Assembly: GCF_000485595.1 (NCBI RefSeq)
Contig: NW_014578565.1
Coordinates: 12,501-59,336 of the forward strand
Length of the DNA stretch: 46,836 nucleotides
DNA from: Priapulus caudatus
Taxonomy: Eukaryota; Priapulida; Priapulimorpha; Priapulimorphida; Priapulidae
Direction of reading: 5' to 3'
In this document: piece after piece, positions 20,151 to 30,008 of the stretch
Layout of the letters: every line of letters starts with the position of its first letter
Position numbering within the stretch: the stretch's first letter is position 1
The notes under the pieces: generated by a model
The model's input: only the letters and a program-made list of their open reading frames with translations
Told to the model about the DNA's origin: nothing
The model's database searches: none
Translations under genes and position numbers: made by a program

Positions 20151-22300
20151 CCGATACAACCACTGTGATTTTACTGTATGAACTCAGGATTTGACATATG
20201 CAGGGAGTCTGTGCTGTAATGTAGTAAATCTAATGTATCATATAAGTAGTGACTCATTGGAATTTGCTACACTAACTAGTTCGTTCTAGAAGCATGGCCT
20301 TTGGAATTTACCGATTTTTTACAGCATCGTGTTCCAAGAAAATATTGGCACACGTTTGCACGCACAAAATGTCCTGCATGTCCACAGCTTACATGTAATC
20401 ATAACAGAGGGTTGTACAGATAGCCCACGCGCTGTGCCGCGCTTGCGAGTGCGTAAGCTGTACGTGTGTTATGAGCCAGCCAGCCGTGTTCAATTGATGT
20501 ACGGACCGATTGTTTCATGTTGCTATGTGTGTGTCGCGAACAGACGTCGTGTGTGGACGCTTGTGGAGCACTCGAGCCCATACAATATAGTCCGATAAAA
20601 TTTGATGACTTACGGCGTATGTCGTCATATTTCGTAAGTCGGCTCAAAATGCTGGTCCGAAAACCGAAAAGCGAATTGGAGCGCCCGGATGACCGGCGGT
20701 TAAAAGCTTTATGCGATTTGTTACTTGTTATTGTTCCTCTCGGAGAGATCGATCGTCACGGTCTATTTACTCTTCAGATCACGAGGTCGGTGTCAATTCC
20801 TCTGTTGTGCTGGCATATGTCATAAGCTCAGAAAAACCTATTAAACTAATTTGGAAAAAGTCGCCTACTCTGCTACTTTTATCAGGGCTTCATAGCGGGG
20901 GGGGATTTGGAAGCAAAGCCATATTTGCTTTAAAATTTTGCGTGAATAACCATCTTTTCTGATCATATTGTCGTTAATGTATCTGTCGTCGAGCTCACAA
21001 ATGAAGGAAAAACGTTACTGTATTAAGTTAACATCTGGAGTTAGTACCACAATATGTAAATGATGGATCTCCCAGTGAATTAGTCAGAACTACAGAACGT
21101 ATCAGAATCGACTCATCGAGATCACACCGTAATGCCTAGGGATCGTTTATCATCTAGGCGACTGAATTTAGCAATGGGTATAAAGCCATGTAATGAGGGC
21201 CATTGTTAGCCAAAATTGCCAATTTTGAATGTATACGATGAATTACGGTGATATGCTGTTTTATGCAGCTTTTCAAACAATCCCTAACTTGGAGATAGTT
21301 TACTTACCTAATTTGGAAATTAATCAAACTAACGACTGGCTTAGCTGCTTATATTAAGTAAAACAACAACAACATTTTTTAGTGCGTAATTTATTACGTT
21401 TTTATATCACAAAATGTAAAATGAAAGATCAACATTAAGGCACAGACTGACTTACCAGTCCAGTTAAACCAAGTAAGATTCGATTTAGTAAACTACCAAA
21501 AATTAGAAATAAATGGTAAAAACGCATGCATTATCATACAAATTATATTACAGAAAATGTTAAACTAAAGACCTTTAAACTGATTGACTCGCACCAGGAA
21601 ACAAGCTGAGATCATATTTCGTAACATGCTTTTATCACAATGCATAGTGTTAAATGCATGACTCTTATTTTGGCTCAAAATTGGAGGATAAATTGGCTAA
21701 AACACAACACAATTTCACACATATTTCTAATGTCAAACTTCAATTTCAATATTCGTTTGCAATACTATGAGAACACATTCGCCGCCACGATACATTCGGA
21801 CCAAATGCGCCATCCTAATACTGCCCGCCAGTTTTTCATACGCCATATGCAGCTGTAAACCAATGGACCAACAACTTCTTAACAAAGACCCTATCTGGCG
21901 CATCGTATACAGCTGTGAATGTGAATGTCGAAGTTACCATTTCTAGGAAATCTGATACATATAGACCAGAGTAGATAATAGGGAAGGAGTGTTGACTTCA
22001 AGTAACAGGGAAATTCGTCATTTAACTATTCCTTAGAATACCTACGTGTATACGTGTAACTCAACCAACTGAGCTCAAATCGTACACAGTACGTTCGCCT
22101 AGCATCGTGCAAATCGTTTCCTCATATACAACCGCAATCCGGAGATACAGCCTTAAGGCCAAGACACAGCTGCCAGGCGACAGCGCACGGACTTGTAACG
22201 ACTTTCAAAATTGAAAACTATTGTTTACCTATGAGCCATTGCACACACACGCGGACACCACGACGGGCGAACACCTTCGACGACAAAAAATATTTAGGAA
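20151..22300. other. Non-coding, mostly AT-rich
   Basis: About 2.1 kb. A weak frame at 20517-20825 has no recognisable domain. No repeat structure longer than short words was found. Near 22151 the word TTAAGGCC begins a GC-richer stretch, but I could not find a matching inverted end. Confidence 0.35.
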
Positions 22301-22560
22301 CGTTTCTATTCTCTAGCGAGCGTCGCCAGCGAACACTATTACAATAGCCAATCGCGCTGGTCGGCGCGCGGAGCGTGTTGGAGCGATTGGATCAGACTGG
22401 GTTGATTGAGCCATAACTGCTCCGGGGGCGCAGAGCGTGCGCGAGTGCGAGTGGTCGGCGAGGAGCCTGCGGAGCCGGGCCCAAAGGTGCGTAATGCGCT
22501 TGAGCGAAGCTAGCGCCCGCAAGGGCGCGGAGGGGCGGTAGCAGACATGCGCGATATTGC
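22301..22560. other. GC-rich island
   Basis: About 260 bases clearly richer in G, C and CpG than the DNA around it (for example GGTCGGCGCGCGGAGCG). It has no coding frame or clear repeat ends. It could be a CpG-rich promoter or a piece of a transposon; I cannot decide. Confidence 0.35.
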
Positions 22561-24642
22561 GTGATCGACCTTGCAGAATTGCGGCCGTTTAAATATTAAA
22601 GTAATAGGCGAAAAGTCTATGTTCATGGCACCTACCTGAGTAACAGCAATTGTCTAGAAGTAACGATAAATGCCTTGAACTTTCGTATTCACCATAATCT
22701 GCACAATTACGCAATTTTGCATTCTGTTTTGTTTACGTTGCCATTCTTCTCGGGACTTTCTCGCGGTAGCGGAGACAGCTATCACGGTGCGTAATGCATA
22801 CCGTCGCCTCAATCAGGTCAGTGTAAACACAGAGGTTCATACTAGCGTAAACAGCAGTGTAAGTAATCCGCGTAAAAGTCTGTTATTAGATAAGCTTGTG
22901 GATTACAGTCGTGATGCACTGGTATTCCATGCCCCGAACGTGGCTTGAATTATTGACCATAAAAAGCTCAATAATATTTACAACACAGAATTGCAATGCT
23001 TTTGTTTTAATTATGCACTTTGTTTGAAGACGCCCAATTTGTATTTTGGATAGTCGGCATACGGCTAATATTCGGAGCTGGTATGATGTGTGTCAGATAA
23101 CTTTTTTATATGCCCTATAACTGCATAAAATCTTGGTGTTTTTGAATGTTGGTTATAATTCAGTGATACTTTCCTATGAACCAGCGTGATAGAATGAACT
23201 TTGATTCCGCGAGTTATTTGCTTCTTTGTGAAAATACTAATCTACCTAGCTGATATAGTCTTACCTGGCAGTTGGAAATATCACTGATTAGCTCAACAAT
23301 CATTTACTTTCTCCGCACTAACAGCCCCTATATTATATAAGTACGGCAGTGCAGCATGGATATGGAGTTTTTGCACGAATCTTTGTTTCATGTGGATGAT
23401 GTGTACCCCCAAAAAACACCAAACCTGTGGCGACCGGTGCTGGCCGTGAACTTGTTGACTTAAACGTCGGGTCGCGGTCTCGTTTGCGTGTGTTTTGCGC
23501 CGATCGCCGCGACTTTTTGCTCGTTCGGCGGTCGCTGCAGTGTGGTTGCGCTTAAATGTACGGACACGATCTCTCCATTTTCTGTTGCATGAAAACTGAG
23601 ATGTATCACCGACTAACTGAAAAAAGAGCTCTAACGACCTCTTGCGCCATTTGGTCCTCGGCGATGCGGTGATGGCTCGCTGGGCGAATTGGAGCTGGAG
23701 CTGCCTGTGATTGTGCGTGGACGTGCGTACGTGGGGCCATACAACTGTAAATAGAGTCAGACTAGCGCGCCGAGCTGTTGCGTCGGATGTCACTAGTCGT
23801 GTCTAGTTTTCACAAGAAGCTTTTATCCATCTGAGTTGGCGTATATTGTCACCACTGAACGGACAATCCATTAGATAAGTGCATTTTGAATAGAAATAAG
23901 GCTAATGCAGAATAAAGAACAAACTATTATAATACTAACAACACGCCATCAGAAATTGACGATTATTGATATTTGTAAACTCAGACTACAATACAGCCTT
24001 CGCCTCGCAGGATACCGATGGCAGGATGTAGCAGAGAACCTCTACAATACTACGAGAGGACACAATGTGGAGGTTGGTGTTCAATTGCTATATTAGAGCG
24101 ATTGTAGTATCATAACTAGGTACGTAATACTATAGCCTGGCTGTGCCAGGCTGTTGTGGGGGGGAACAGTATAAACTTTTTTGCAGATTGAAGGGCTGTA
24201 GTGCAAGAGCTATGATAATTATTGGTAAATATTTAACTTAAGATAAATACACTACCATTTGTGATGTCTGAATTGCTTGTAAATTAGTTATCTTAACATA
24301 AGCCTACCTTTGCTTTGGACGTTTTCCTTTCGACAAAGAAACTGCATTTCGTCCTCCGTCCGTGCTTAAGTTACACTGAGTTACAGTTACTGAGTTGTGT
24401 ACCTGAGCTCAACTTATCACTAAAATAACGATTAGGAGCACGCTTCCTTCCAGTTTTAAGCGTTCTACTGCTGCGGATGTACACATTAGTGAAACTATTG
24501 GTTTCATATTGCTTGATTGCATTCGACAACTCTTCAAACGAGGAGAATTCCTGCCCAATTCTAGTTATATCTTCTCACAACGCATCAGCCATGACAGTCG
24601 TATCGCAGTGCATTATGGTTGGCAACTTGGCACTTGTCCGCG
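22561..24642. other. Non-coding, nothing recognised
   Basis: About 2 kb. The longest frame (23293-23793, minus, 166 codons) shows no recognisable domain. I searched by eye for further minus-strand exons of the ATP13A1-like gene and found none. Confidence 0.35.
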
Positions 24643-24701
24643 GCGCTTTGCATGATGGGATATGATCCGTAAGTATAGAAAAAATGAACGTTCTTACGTC
24701 T
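24643..24701. repeat. Short dispersed repeat, inverted relative to 18099-18155
   Basis: GCGCTTTGCATGATGGGATA, then GATC, TATAG with an A-run, and AACGTTCTTACGTC. It is the reverse complement, with small changes, of 18099-18155. Confidence 0.5.
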
Positions 24702-24940
24702 CCGTAAGGATAGCCACGGCGTCAGATATACGCCGGCTGCTGGGCATATAGCCACTGTGAATAATATATCTTTGCCTTGGTAGTTAGTTTATATCCAATT
24801 CAATTCAATGTATGAATTCCGAATTTTATTGTAAAAGTATGCTGCTATGTATTGTAAATGATGGATAATTGCTAAAATAAATAAGAATAAATAAAAATAA
24901 TCTACGGTTACTATAAATTCCCCTAAAAAACACGCAATAC

Positions 24941-25201
24941 CTGTTTGCAAGTAAGTAAGCAACGTATGTGGACAGACCACAGGCAGAATAAACAGGCGAG
25001 AATCTGGAAAAGGGCAATGACGGCAAAGACTATGCATCCCGCCTCGAAATAATCCGTCAGCCCATACACTGTGATCCACGTATATATCCAGGCTACGTAG
25101 AAGATTAAAAACGGGGCAATATAGCCGTGGCAGATGAGGGGACGGACAGTATACAGCGAAACACTCTGTATTTCTTCATCAATGAAGTACTTTGACGCCA
25201 T
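24941..25201 (-). CDS. ATP13A1: P5A-type ATPase (ATP13A1-like), first coding exon
   Basis: The minus strand reads 87 codons from ATG at 25201 to CAG at 24941, followed by a splice donor (CAG then GTATTG), phase 0. The product opens MASKYFIDEEIQSVSLYTVR, continues through two hydrophobic segments (about residues 26-47 and 53-72) and ends WSVHIRCLLTC. Charged start, RP turn, FEAG between the membrane segments, and WSVH...LTC match the N-terminal membrane domain of P5A ATPases (animal ATP13A1, yeast Spf1), which remove misinserted transmembrane helices from the ER membrane. The full protein has about 1,100-1,200 residues; all later exons, including the phosphorylation site, would lie to the left and are not seen. 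An in-frame Met upstream at the same reading is not needed. Confidence 0.75.
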
Positions 25202-25650
25202 GATGTTCAGTGGAGCAACTAAGCGAGTAAGCGGCAGTGCTGCTTCCTGTCGGTGACGCCGCATTGCCCAACGATCGCAAACGCGGCCTATGGTTCTTAT
25301 TAGAGTAGGCCCCTACTGTTAGACTATAACAATTGACCTGTATATAATAACATTTTTCTTATTATTATATTATAATACATGTTATTATATACAGCATAGT
25401 ATGGTATATCATATTAATAAGAATTTATTTACTGAAAGTATATATCGTTTATTGACCATAGGTGGCGCGATGCGTAAAATCGAGACATCTGACATGTGTT
25501 TACGTGGTATTTGTGTCTCTAATTCTCTCTATATAGTATATATATATACTATAGTTCTAAACAGTTTCGTTTCTGATGTTTTCGTATGAACTTACAGTGA
25601 TTGGTTATGTTATTAATGGGTTATAGTATTTCTACTCAATACATATGTTA
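25202..25650. other. 5' flank of the ATP13A1-like gene
   Basis: The first ~90 bases upstream of the ATG are GC-richer (GCGGCAGTGCTGCTTCC, GACGCCGCATTG) and probably hold the 5' untranslated region. Beyond 25320 the DNA is AT-rich, with ATTATTATATTATAATAC-type words. No TATA box can be assigned with confidence. Confidence 0.35.
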
Positions 25651-25659
25651 CCATTAAAG

Positions 25660-25752
25660 TAGCTCTAGTAGTGAGTAGTACTATAGCCGCTTACATTAAC
25701 TGCCGCTGGCGGCAGTTAATGTAAGCGGCTATAGTAGGCCCTACTAGAGCTA
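25660..25752. mobile_element. Palindromic TAGCTCTAG element, 93 bases, with 9-base TSD
   Basis: The ends are TAGCTCTAGTA and the complement TACTAGAGCTA. Inside, a perfect 28-base stem (TACTATAGCCGCTTAC...GCCGC) folds around a two-base TG loop. 25651-25659 and 25753-25761 are both CCATTAAAG, a perfect 9-base target-site duplication. The stem centre differs from that of the 82-base member at 16168, while the outer 18 bases are shared. No coding capacity. Confidence 0.8.
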
Positions 25753-25785
25753 CCATTAAAGACTAAAGACGAAAAGAGTAACTAG

Positions 25786-25859
25786 AGTAAAGTAGATACT
25801 AAGACGGCCGCCAGCGGCAGTTAATGTAAGCGGCTATAGTACTAGAGCTACCATTAAAG
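25786..25859. mobile_element. Half copy of the palindromic TAGCTCTAG element
   Basis: GGCAGTTAATGTAAGCGGC through TACTAGAGCTA (about 25816-25850) repeats the right half of the 93-base element and is again followed by CCATTAAAG (25851-25859). The left half is missing. AAAGTAGATACTAAGA occurs both before and after it, so a local tandem duplication probably made this extra half. Confidence 0.65.
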
Positions 25860-25905
25860 TAGATACTAAGATATACCGGTACACAAATAGATGTTTTTAA
25901 TAACG

Positions 25906-26869
25906 CAGTGGCTGGAGGTACGGTAGCCGTCGTTCGTTGAAGCCCCTTTTTGGCGTTAGGGTTAGGTTTAGGGCTAGGTTTAGGGTTCGGGTTCTAGCTC
26001 ATCTAAACTCTCAAATCGTGAATTTATTTCCCAATCGTTATTTCCAAGGCGTTATTTCGAAATCTGGCGCCACCGCCGCCATCTTTGTCTCGTTAAGGCC
26101 CGCTTATGTCGGCCTTACGACCTAGTCGCCGACAAGATTTGAATATCGTACGTCAAAAACCGGCCAGATCGCCGATAAAAACATCGGCGACCAAACTCGA
26201 CATGAGTTCTCTTACGATCGAAAATGCGGTCGCCGACTGCAATCGCAGGAATAGAACATGTTCTATTTCTATGCGGCTGTCGGCGACAAATCGTGAGTGG
26301 CAGCCAATCATCGCAGCGTGTCGAGTCACATGATTATCAAAAGTCACGTCATTAATAAAATGGCAGCCTACACGCCACTCGTCAGCAGTTTACAAGGAGG
26401 GATTATTGCACAAACCCTTTCTCAAATATATATTAAGTTTTCCGTATATCACATAAAAAAAATTTCTGCACATGATTATAACGATGTTCAGAAAATTTAG
26501 GATAGATTTACGAAGTTACATAATGTTTACTGGTAAGCGCCATTTTGTTGGTCACGTACGTGACTTGTTTTATGTATACTGGTCCCGGCATCAAGCTTGT
26601 TCTGTTTGTGCTAAAGAACTGCTTGTGCTAGTACAAATACTGGGGCCGCGAACCCGTCTACGTTTCATACAGGAACGCTACGATCTGTTCGGCGATGTGC
26701 AGCGTAGTCACTTCAAGTCGACATGAGTGTAGAGCTACGCTGCTAATCGGCGATAAAGTGTCGCCGATAGTCAAATCGTAGGCCGACATAAGCGGGCCTT
26801 TAAGTATGAAAGCGAATGGACTCGAGCGTACCCGTAGCCTCGAGACATTAAGATATGGCTACCGTACCC
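25906..26869. mobile_element. CAGTGGCT MITE, copy 1, interrupted by a TTAA element
   Basis: The left end CAGTGGCTGGAGGTACGG, a TTAGGG-like tract (about 25958-25992) and GAATCTGGCGCCACC-like internal words match copy 2 (27922-28805). The right end (GGCTACCGTACC, about 26869) is slightly shorter than in copy 2. Without the inserted 26097-26799 it is about 255 bases. No coding frame. The CAGTGG ends suggest the hAT group, but no 8-base duplication could be shown. Confidence 0.7.
26097..26799. mobile_element. 703-base non-autonomous element flanked by TTAA
   Basis: The ends are GGCCCGCTTATGTCGGCCTT and the complement of GTAGGCCGACATAAGCGGGC, giving a terminal inverted repeat of about 25 bases with one base gained on one side. 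TTAA flanks both sides (26093-26096 and 26800-26803), while the empty site in the sister MITE (near 28728-28731) has a single TTAA. TCGCCGA or its complement TCGGCGA occurs at 26126, 26169, 26184, 26230, 26280, 26689, 26747 and 26761, clustered towards the ends like transposase-binding sites. There is no transposase. TTAA targeting fits piggyBac or Kolobok relatives (inference). Confidence 0.85.
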
Positions 26870-27165
26870 TAATGAATTTTTTAAATGGCAATGACTGAAT
26901 GAGTGACCATATTAATTATTATTGACTATTGTCATTGATATTGTCTGAATTGTAAATGTAAGTGTAATGACTAATGTAACAACCTCATAGTCATATGATA
27001 ATAGATATTCATAACCTCATATTAGTCTTCAAAAGTCCTAGGGACTATAAGTATAACGAAGACGGTGGGAGAAGTGGCTCAAATCGATATATATCAACAA
27101 ATATATAGACAACATACCTATATAATATATATATATAAATTAATATAATATATTATTATTATATT
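26870..27165. other. AT-rich spacer in the transposon cluster
   Basis: About 300 bases including TATATATATAAATTAATATA-type sequence (about 27060-27168). No gene. Confidence 0.5.
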
Positions 27166-27173
27166 ATACGCAG

Positions 27174-27916
27174 TAGTGATGTCACGATCATCGATTATAC
27201 TCGATCATCGGTTGAACAGTGGCTCAAACCAAGCGCTTGGTTATCAAAATCCATAATCGTTTGTTTTGTTTAAAAAGTGATGAGAATCAGAGATATCATC
27301 GCTACTAGTACTATACAAGTTATCCTTTATTAACATACATGTATTATACACACAGTAGCAAACAGTGTCAAAACAAAACAAACAGTAAACAGGGCTAAAC
27401 AAGCACATACATGCAGACACGTACATGCACACGACGTTACGCACACGCAGGCATTCAACACCCGAGTAACCGATTGTAACCGATCATCGGTTACTTGGGT
27501 CCAACCGTATGATCGATTACTAGTGTTGTCAATCAGTTGTAATTTCGTAATCGATCATCGGTTTGACCCAAGTAACCGGTGATCGGTCACAATCGGTTAC
27601 TCGGGGTGTTGAATGTCTGCGTGTGTGCATGTATGTGCTTGTTTAGCCCTGTTTAGTGTTTGTTTTGCACTGTTTACTACTGTGTGTATAATACATGTAT
27701 GTTCATAAAGGATAACTTGTATAGTAGCGATGATATCTCTGATTCTCATCACTTTTCCAAGTTTTCATGTTCAAGTTTGAAATTTTTTGATGAAATCGAT
27801 TATGGATTTTGATAACCAAGCGCTTGGTTCGAGCCACTGTTCTACCGATGATCGAGTATAATCGATGATCGTGACAGCACTATCTATTACGAAATTACAA
27901 CCGATTGACAACACTA
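27174..27916. mobile_element. hAT-like MITE (outer copy) with 8-base TSD ATACGCAG
   Basis: It starts TAGTGATGTCACGATCATCG and ends with the complement of TAGTGTTGTCAATCGG. 27166-27173 and 27917-27924 are both ATACGCAG, the 8-base duplication typical of hAT transposons. Removing the nested copy at 27521-27882 and its 8-base repeat leaves about 373 bases, the size of that copy. The element landed at the left border of the CAGTGGCT MITE copy 2. No coding capacity. Confidence 0.82.
27521..27882 (-). mobile_element. hAT-like MITE nested in its own family, inverted, TSD TC(G/T)ATTAC
   Basis: Read on the minus strand it starts TAGTGCTGTCACGATCATCG and ends GATTGACAACACTA, the same family as the outer copy, in the opposite orientation. 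Flanks 27513-27520 (TCGATTAC) and 27883-27890 (TCTATTAC) match at 7 of 8 positions. The insertion turned the locus into an inverted repeat with arms of about 340 bases. Interior words, such as CCAAGCGCTTGG near 27820, are shared by both copies. Confidence 0.8.
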
Positions 27917-27921
27917 ATACG

Positions 27922-28805
27922 CAGTGGCTGGAGGTACGGCAGCCGTCGTTCGTTGAAGCCCCTTTTTGGCGTTAGGGTTAGGGTTAGCTCTAGTACTATA
28001 GCCCGCATACATTGACTGCCGCAGGGCTATAGCAAATTGTCGGCTGGAAGTACCAACTGCAACCTGTCACCACCTGTCCCCACGAAAAATGGATCGCAAA
28101 ACGTAAAATTATCGGGCTTTTTAACACTTATCTATCTACGTGGACATCTCACTTATGTTTTTGAACACTTTACGCAACTTTACACCATGTATTTATCTTT
28201 TTATTCCACAAAGTAAGCACTACTGGAAATTCCTGTTTGAAATTCTGGCGTGCGTACGCGTGACGTCACCGGTATTGTATAATATACATACACCGGATCT
28301 GTAGGCAAAATACATGGCATGTGTATACAATACCGGTGACGTCACGCGTACGAACGCCAGAATTTCAAACGGAAATTTCCAGTAGTGCTTACTTTGTGGA
28401 ATAAAAGGATAAATACATGGTGTAAAGTTGTGTAAAGTGTTCAAAAAGATAGGTGAGATATCCACGTAGATAGATAAGTGTTAAAAAGCCCGATAATTTT
28501 GCGTTTTGCGATCCATTCTTCGTGGGCACAGGTGGTGACAGGTTGCAGTTGGTATTTCCAGCCGGCAATGTACTATAGCCCTGCGGCAGTCAATGTATGT
28601 CTGCTATAGTACCAGAGCTAGGTTAGGGTTAGGGTTCTAGCTCATCTAAACTCGATCTCAAATCGTGAATTTATTTCTCAAGGCGTTATTCTGAAATCTG
28701 GCGCCACCCGCCGCCATCTTTGTCTCGTTAAGTATGACAGCGAATGGACTGCCGTACCTCCAGCCTCGAGACATTAAGATACGGCTGCCGTACCCGTAGC
28801 CACTG
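27922..28805. mobile_element. CAGTGGCT MITE, copy 2, interrupted by the 636-base palindromic element
   Basis: The left end CAGTGGCTGGAGGTACGG and right end complement CAGTGGCTACGGGTACGG form an imperfect terminal inverted repeat. A GTTAGGGTTAGGG tract follows the left end and is split by the insertion at 27985-28620. Without the insert the unit is about 250 bases. Near 28728-28731 it keeps a single TTAA where copy 1 carries the 703-base element. Confidence 0.72.
27985..28620. mobile_element. Palindromic TAGCTCTAG element, 636 bases, with 9-base TSD
   Basis: The ends are TAGCTCTAGTACTATAGCCC and the complement of GCTATAGTACCAGAGCTA, the same as the 82- and 93-base members. 27976-27984 and 28621-28629 are both GGTTAGGGT, again a 9-base duplication, here inside a telomere-like tract. 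The two arms (about 27985-28280 and 28316-28620) are reverse complements over nearly 300 bases around a short AT-rich centre. The arms include GTGACGTCACG-like, CRE-type words (about 28260 and 28338). No long conserved frame. Confidence 0.8.
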
Positions 28806-28979
28806 CCTATATTATATGATTACATTCAGTGTTTCCCCTGGCCAAAAATTTCTGTGAGGGGGTAAATTTTTTGGGGTGTGACAATGACAATGCAGGCTTT
28901 CAGATTTGAAAAGTACAGGAGTCCTGACTACTAATGACTCCCCTAGGACACCATAGGGGGTCTTTTCACGCTCCATAAT

Positions 28980-29142
28980 CACACCCTTAAGAGGCATGAT
29001 GGAGAGCTCCACTCAAAAATCACACCCTTAAGAATAAGAGGCATGATGGAGAGCTCCACTAAAAATGACACACTCTTAAAAGGGATGATGGAGAGCTCCG
29101 TGAGGGCTCTCCATCATGCCTCTTGGGGTGTGATGATGGAAT
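28980..29142. repeat. Three tandem 41-48-base units and one inverted unit
   Basis: CACACCCTTAAGAGGCATGA followed by TGGAGAGCTCCACT recurs at about 28980, 29020 and 29067 with spacers of different length. At about 29103-29142 the same unit appears inverted (GGCTCTCCATCATGCCTC, then GGTGTGATG). The block can fold into a hairpin. No gene. Confidence 0.7.
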
Positions 29143-29600
29143 CATGACCAATCCTCAGTCTAGAGTGAAATCCAAAACGAAAATTGGGATGTCATGTCAA
29201 TCCACTGATTATCATTCATCTTCACCTTCATTCATTCAATGGCTTCGTCATGATTACATTCTTTTCATCCAACAACCCAACACGTGACTAGCACACAGAT
29301 TAATAAAAGAGTTGATCGGATGTAAAAATAAACTTGTTTTATTTATTCTGACATGACATGAACAGTCTTTCTGAATTTGAAAAGAAAATACAATGTGCAT
29401 GTATTAAGTTTAACTGTAAACCAACCTAACCTTAACAACCATTATTTTTCATCCAACAATTTCTAACCAGTATACTATGCTTTTTACCATTCACCAATGT
29501 TCATAAGTCACAGACAGTAGTTCTCATCACGAATTCATCAATTGAAGAAAAAAATAAATAGCTGTGGTTAAAGACAAAATTGCTGTGGAGAGCTTCTGAC
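29143..29600. other. Non-coding, nothing recognised
   Basis: AT-rich, with short words ATCCAACAA repeated near 29266 and 29451. No conserved frame. Confidence 0.4.
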
Positions 29601-29639
29601 ACCACAGCATTAAAAAAAAAAATGCTGTGGTCAAGATTT

Positions 29640-30008
29640 TGGGAATTTCCAGCCCTGAGCTATCTAGCCTACCTTCGTTATTGCTGCCCTCCACATCCTG
29701 CAGTTCCTTCTCTAGATCCAATCCACACTTGTGGGCATCACACTCTAGATGCCTAACTACTGTATGTTTGGTAATGAACTGTGTTCCTTCAACGAAATGC
29801 AGAAGGCCACTTTCACTTGCGCCTTTGCATTTTCCCCGGTTCTTCAAACATGCCACAATCTTCTTGTGATGGCGAGTCTTACACCACGTGGTCTTGACAT
29901 ACAATGTGGCATTTTTTTCAAATGTATCATATCCAAAAGACAGCTTTTAAAGGTTTTTTCTTTCACAGTTTTTGAAGTTGACAGCGTGCTTGCTGCCGGG
30001 TCCGCCAT
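29640..30008 (-). pseudogene. Possible zinc-finger-like (transposase-derived) gene fragment
   Basis: On the minus strand an ATG at 30008 opens MADPAASTLSTSKTVKEKTF. The frame then changes: from about 29945 another frame continues YDTFEKNATLYVKTTWCKTR, ending in a stretch with FVEGTQFITKHTVVRHLECD and a Cys/His pattern. The order WC-xx, a FxxGTxxxxKHxxxxH block and HK resembles the N-terminal zinc-finger region of hAT-derived animal proteins (ZNF862 or KIAA1586 type), but I am not sure. A one- or two-base shift near 29945 or an unrecognised splice would be needed to join the parts. No transposase core is seen nearby. Confidence 0.35.

Noticed and set aside
20517-20825. A 102-codon plus-strand frame
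   Set aside because: No recognisable domain and no splice-site support.
22313-22522. A gene in the GC-rich island
   Set aside because: The frame is short, Arg/Ala-rich and explained by composition.
23293-23793. A 166-codon minus-strand frame
   Set aside because: No domain, no plausible splice context and a low-complexity basic composition.
25906-28805. TTAGGG tracts as a chromosome end or fusion point
   Set aside because: They are short, degenerate and inside MITE copies with unique DNA on both sides.
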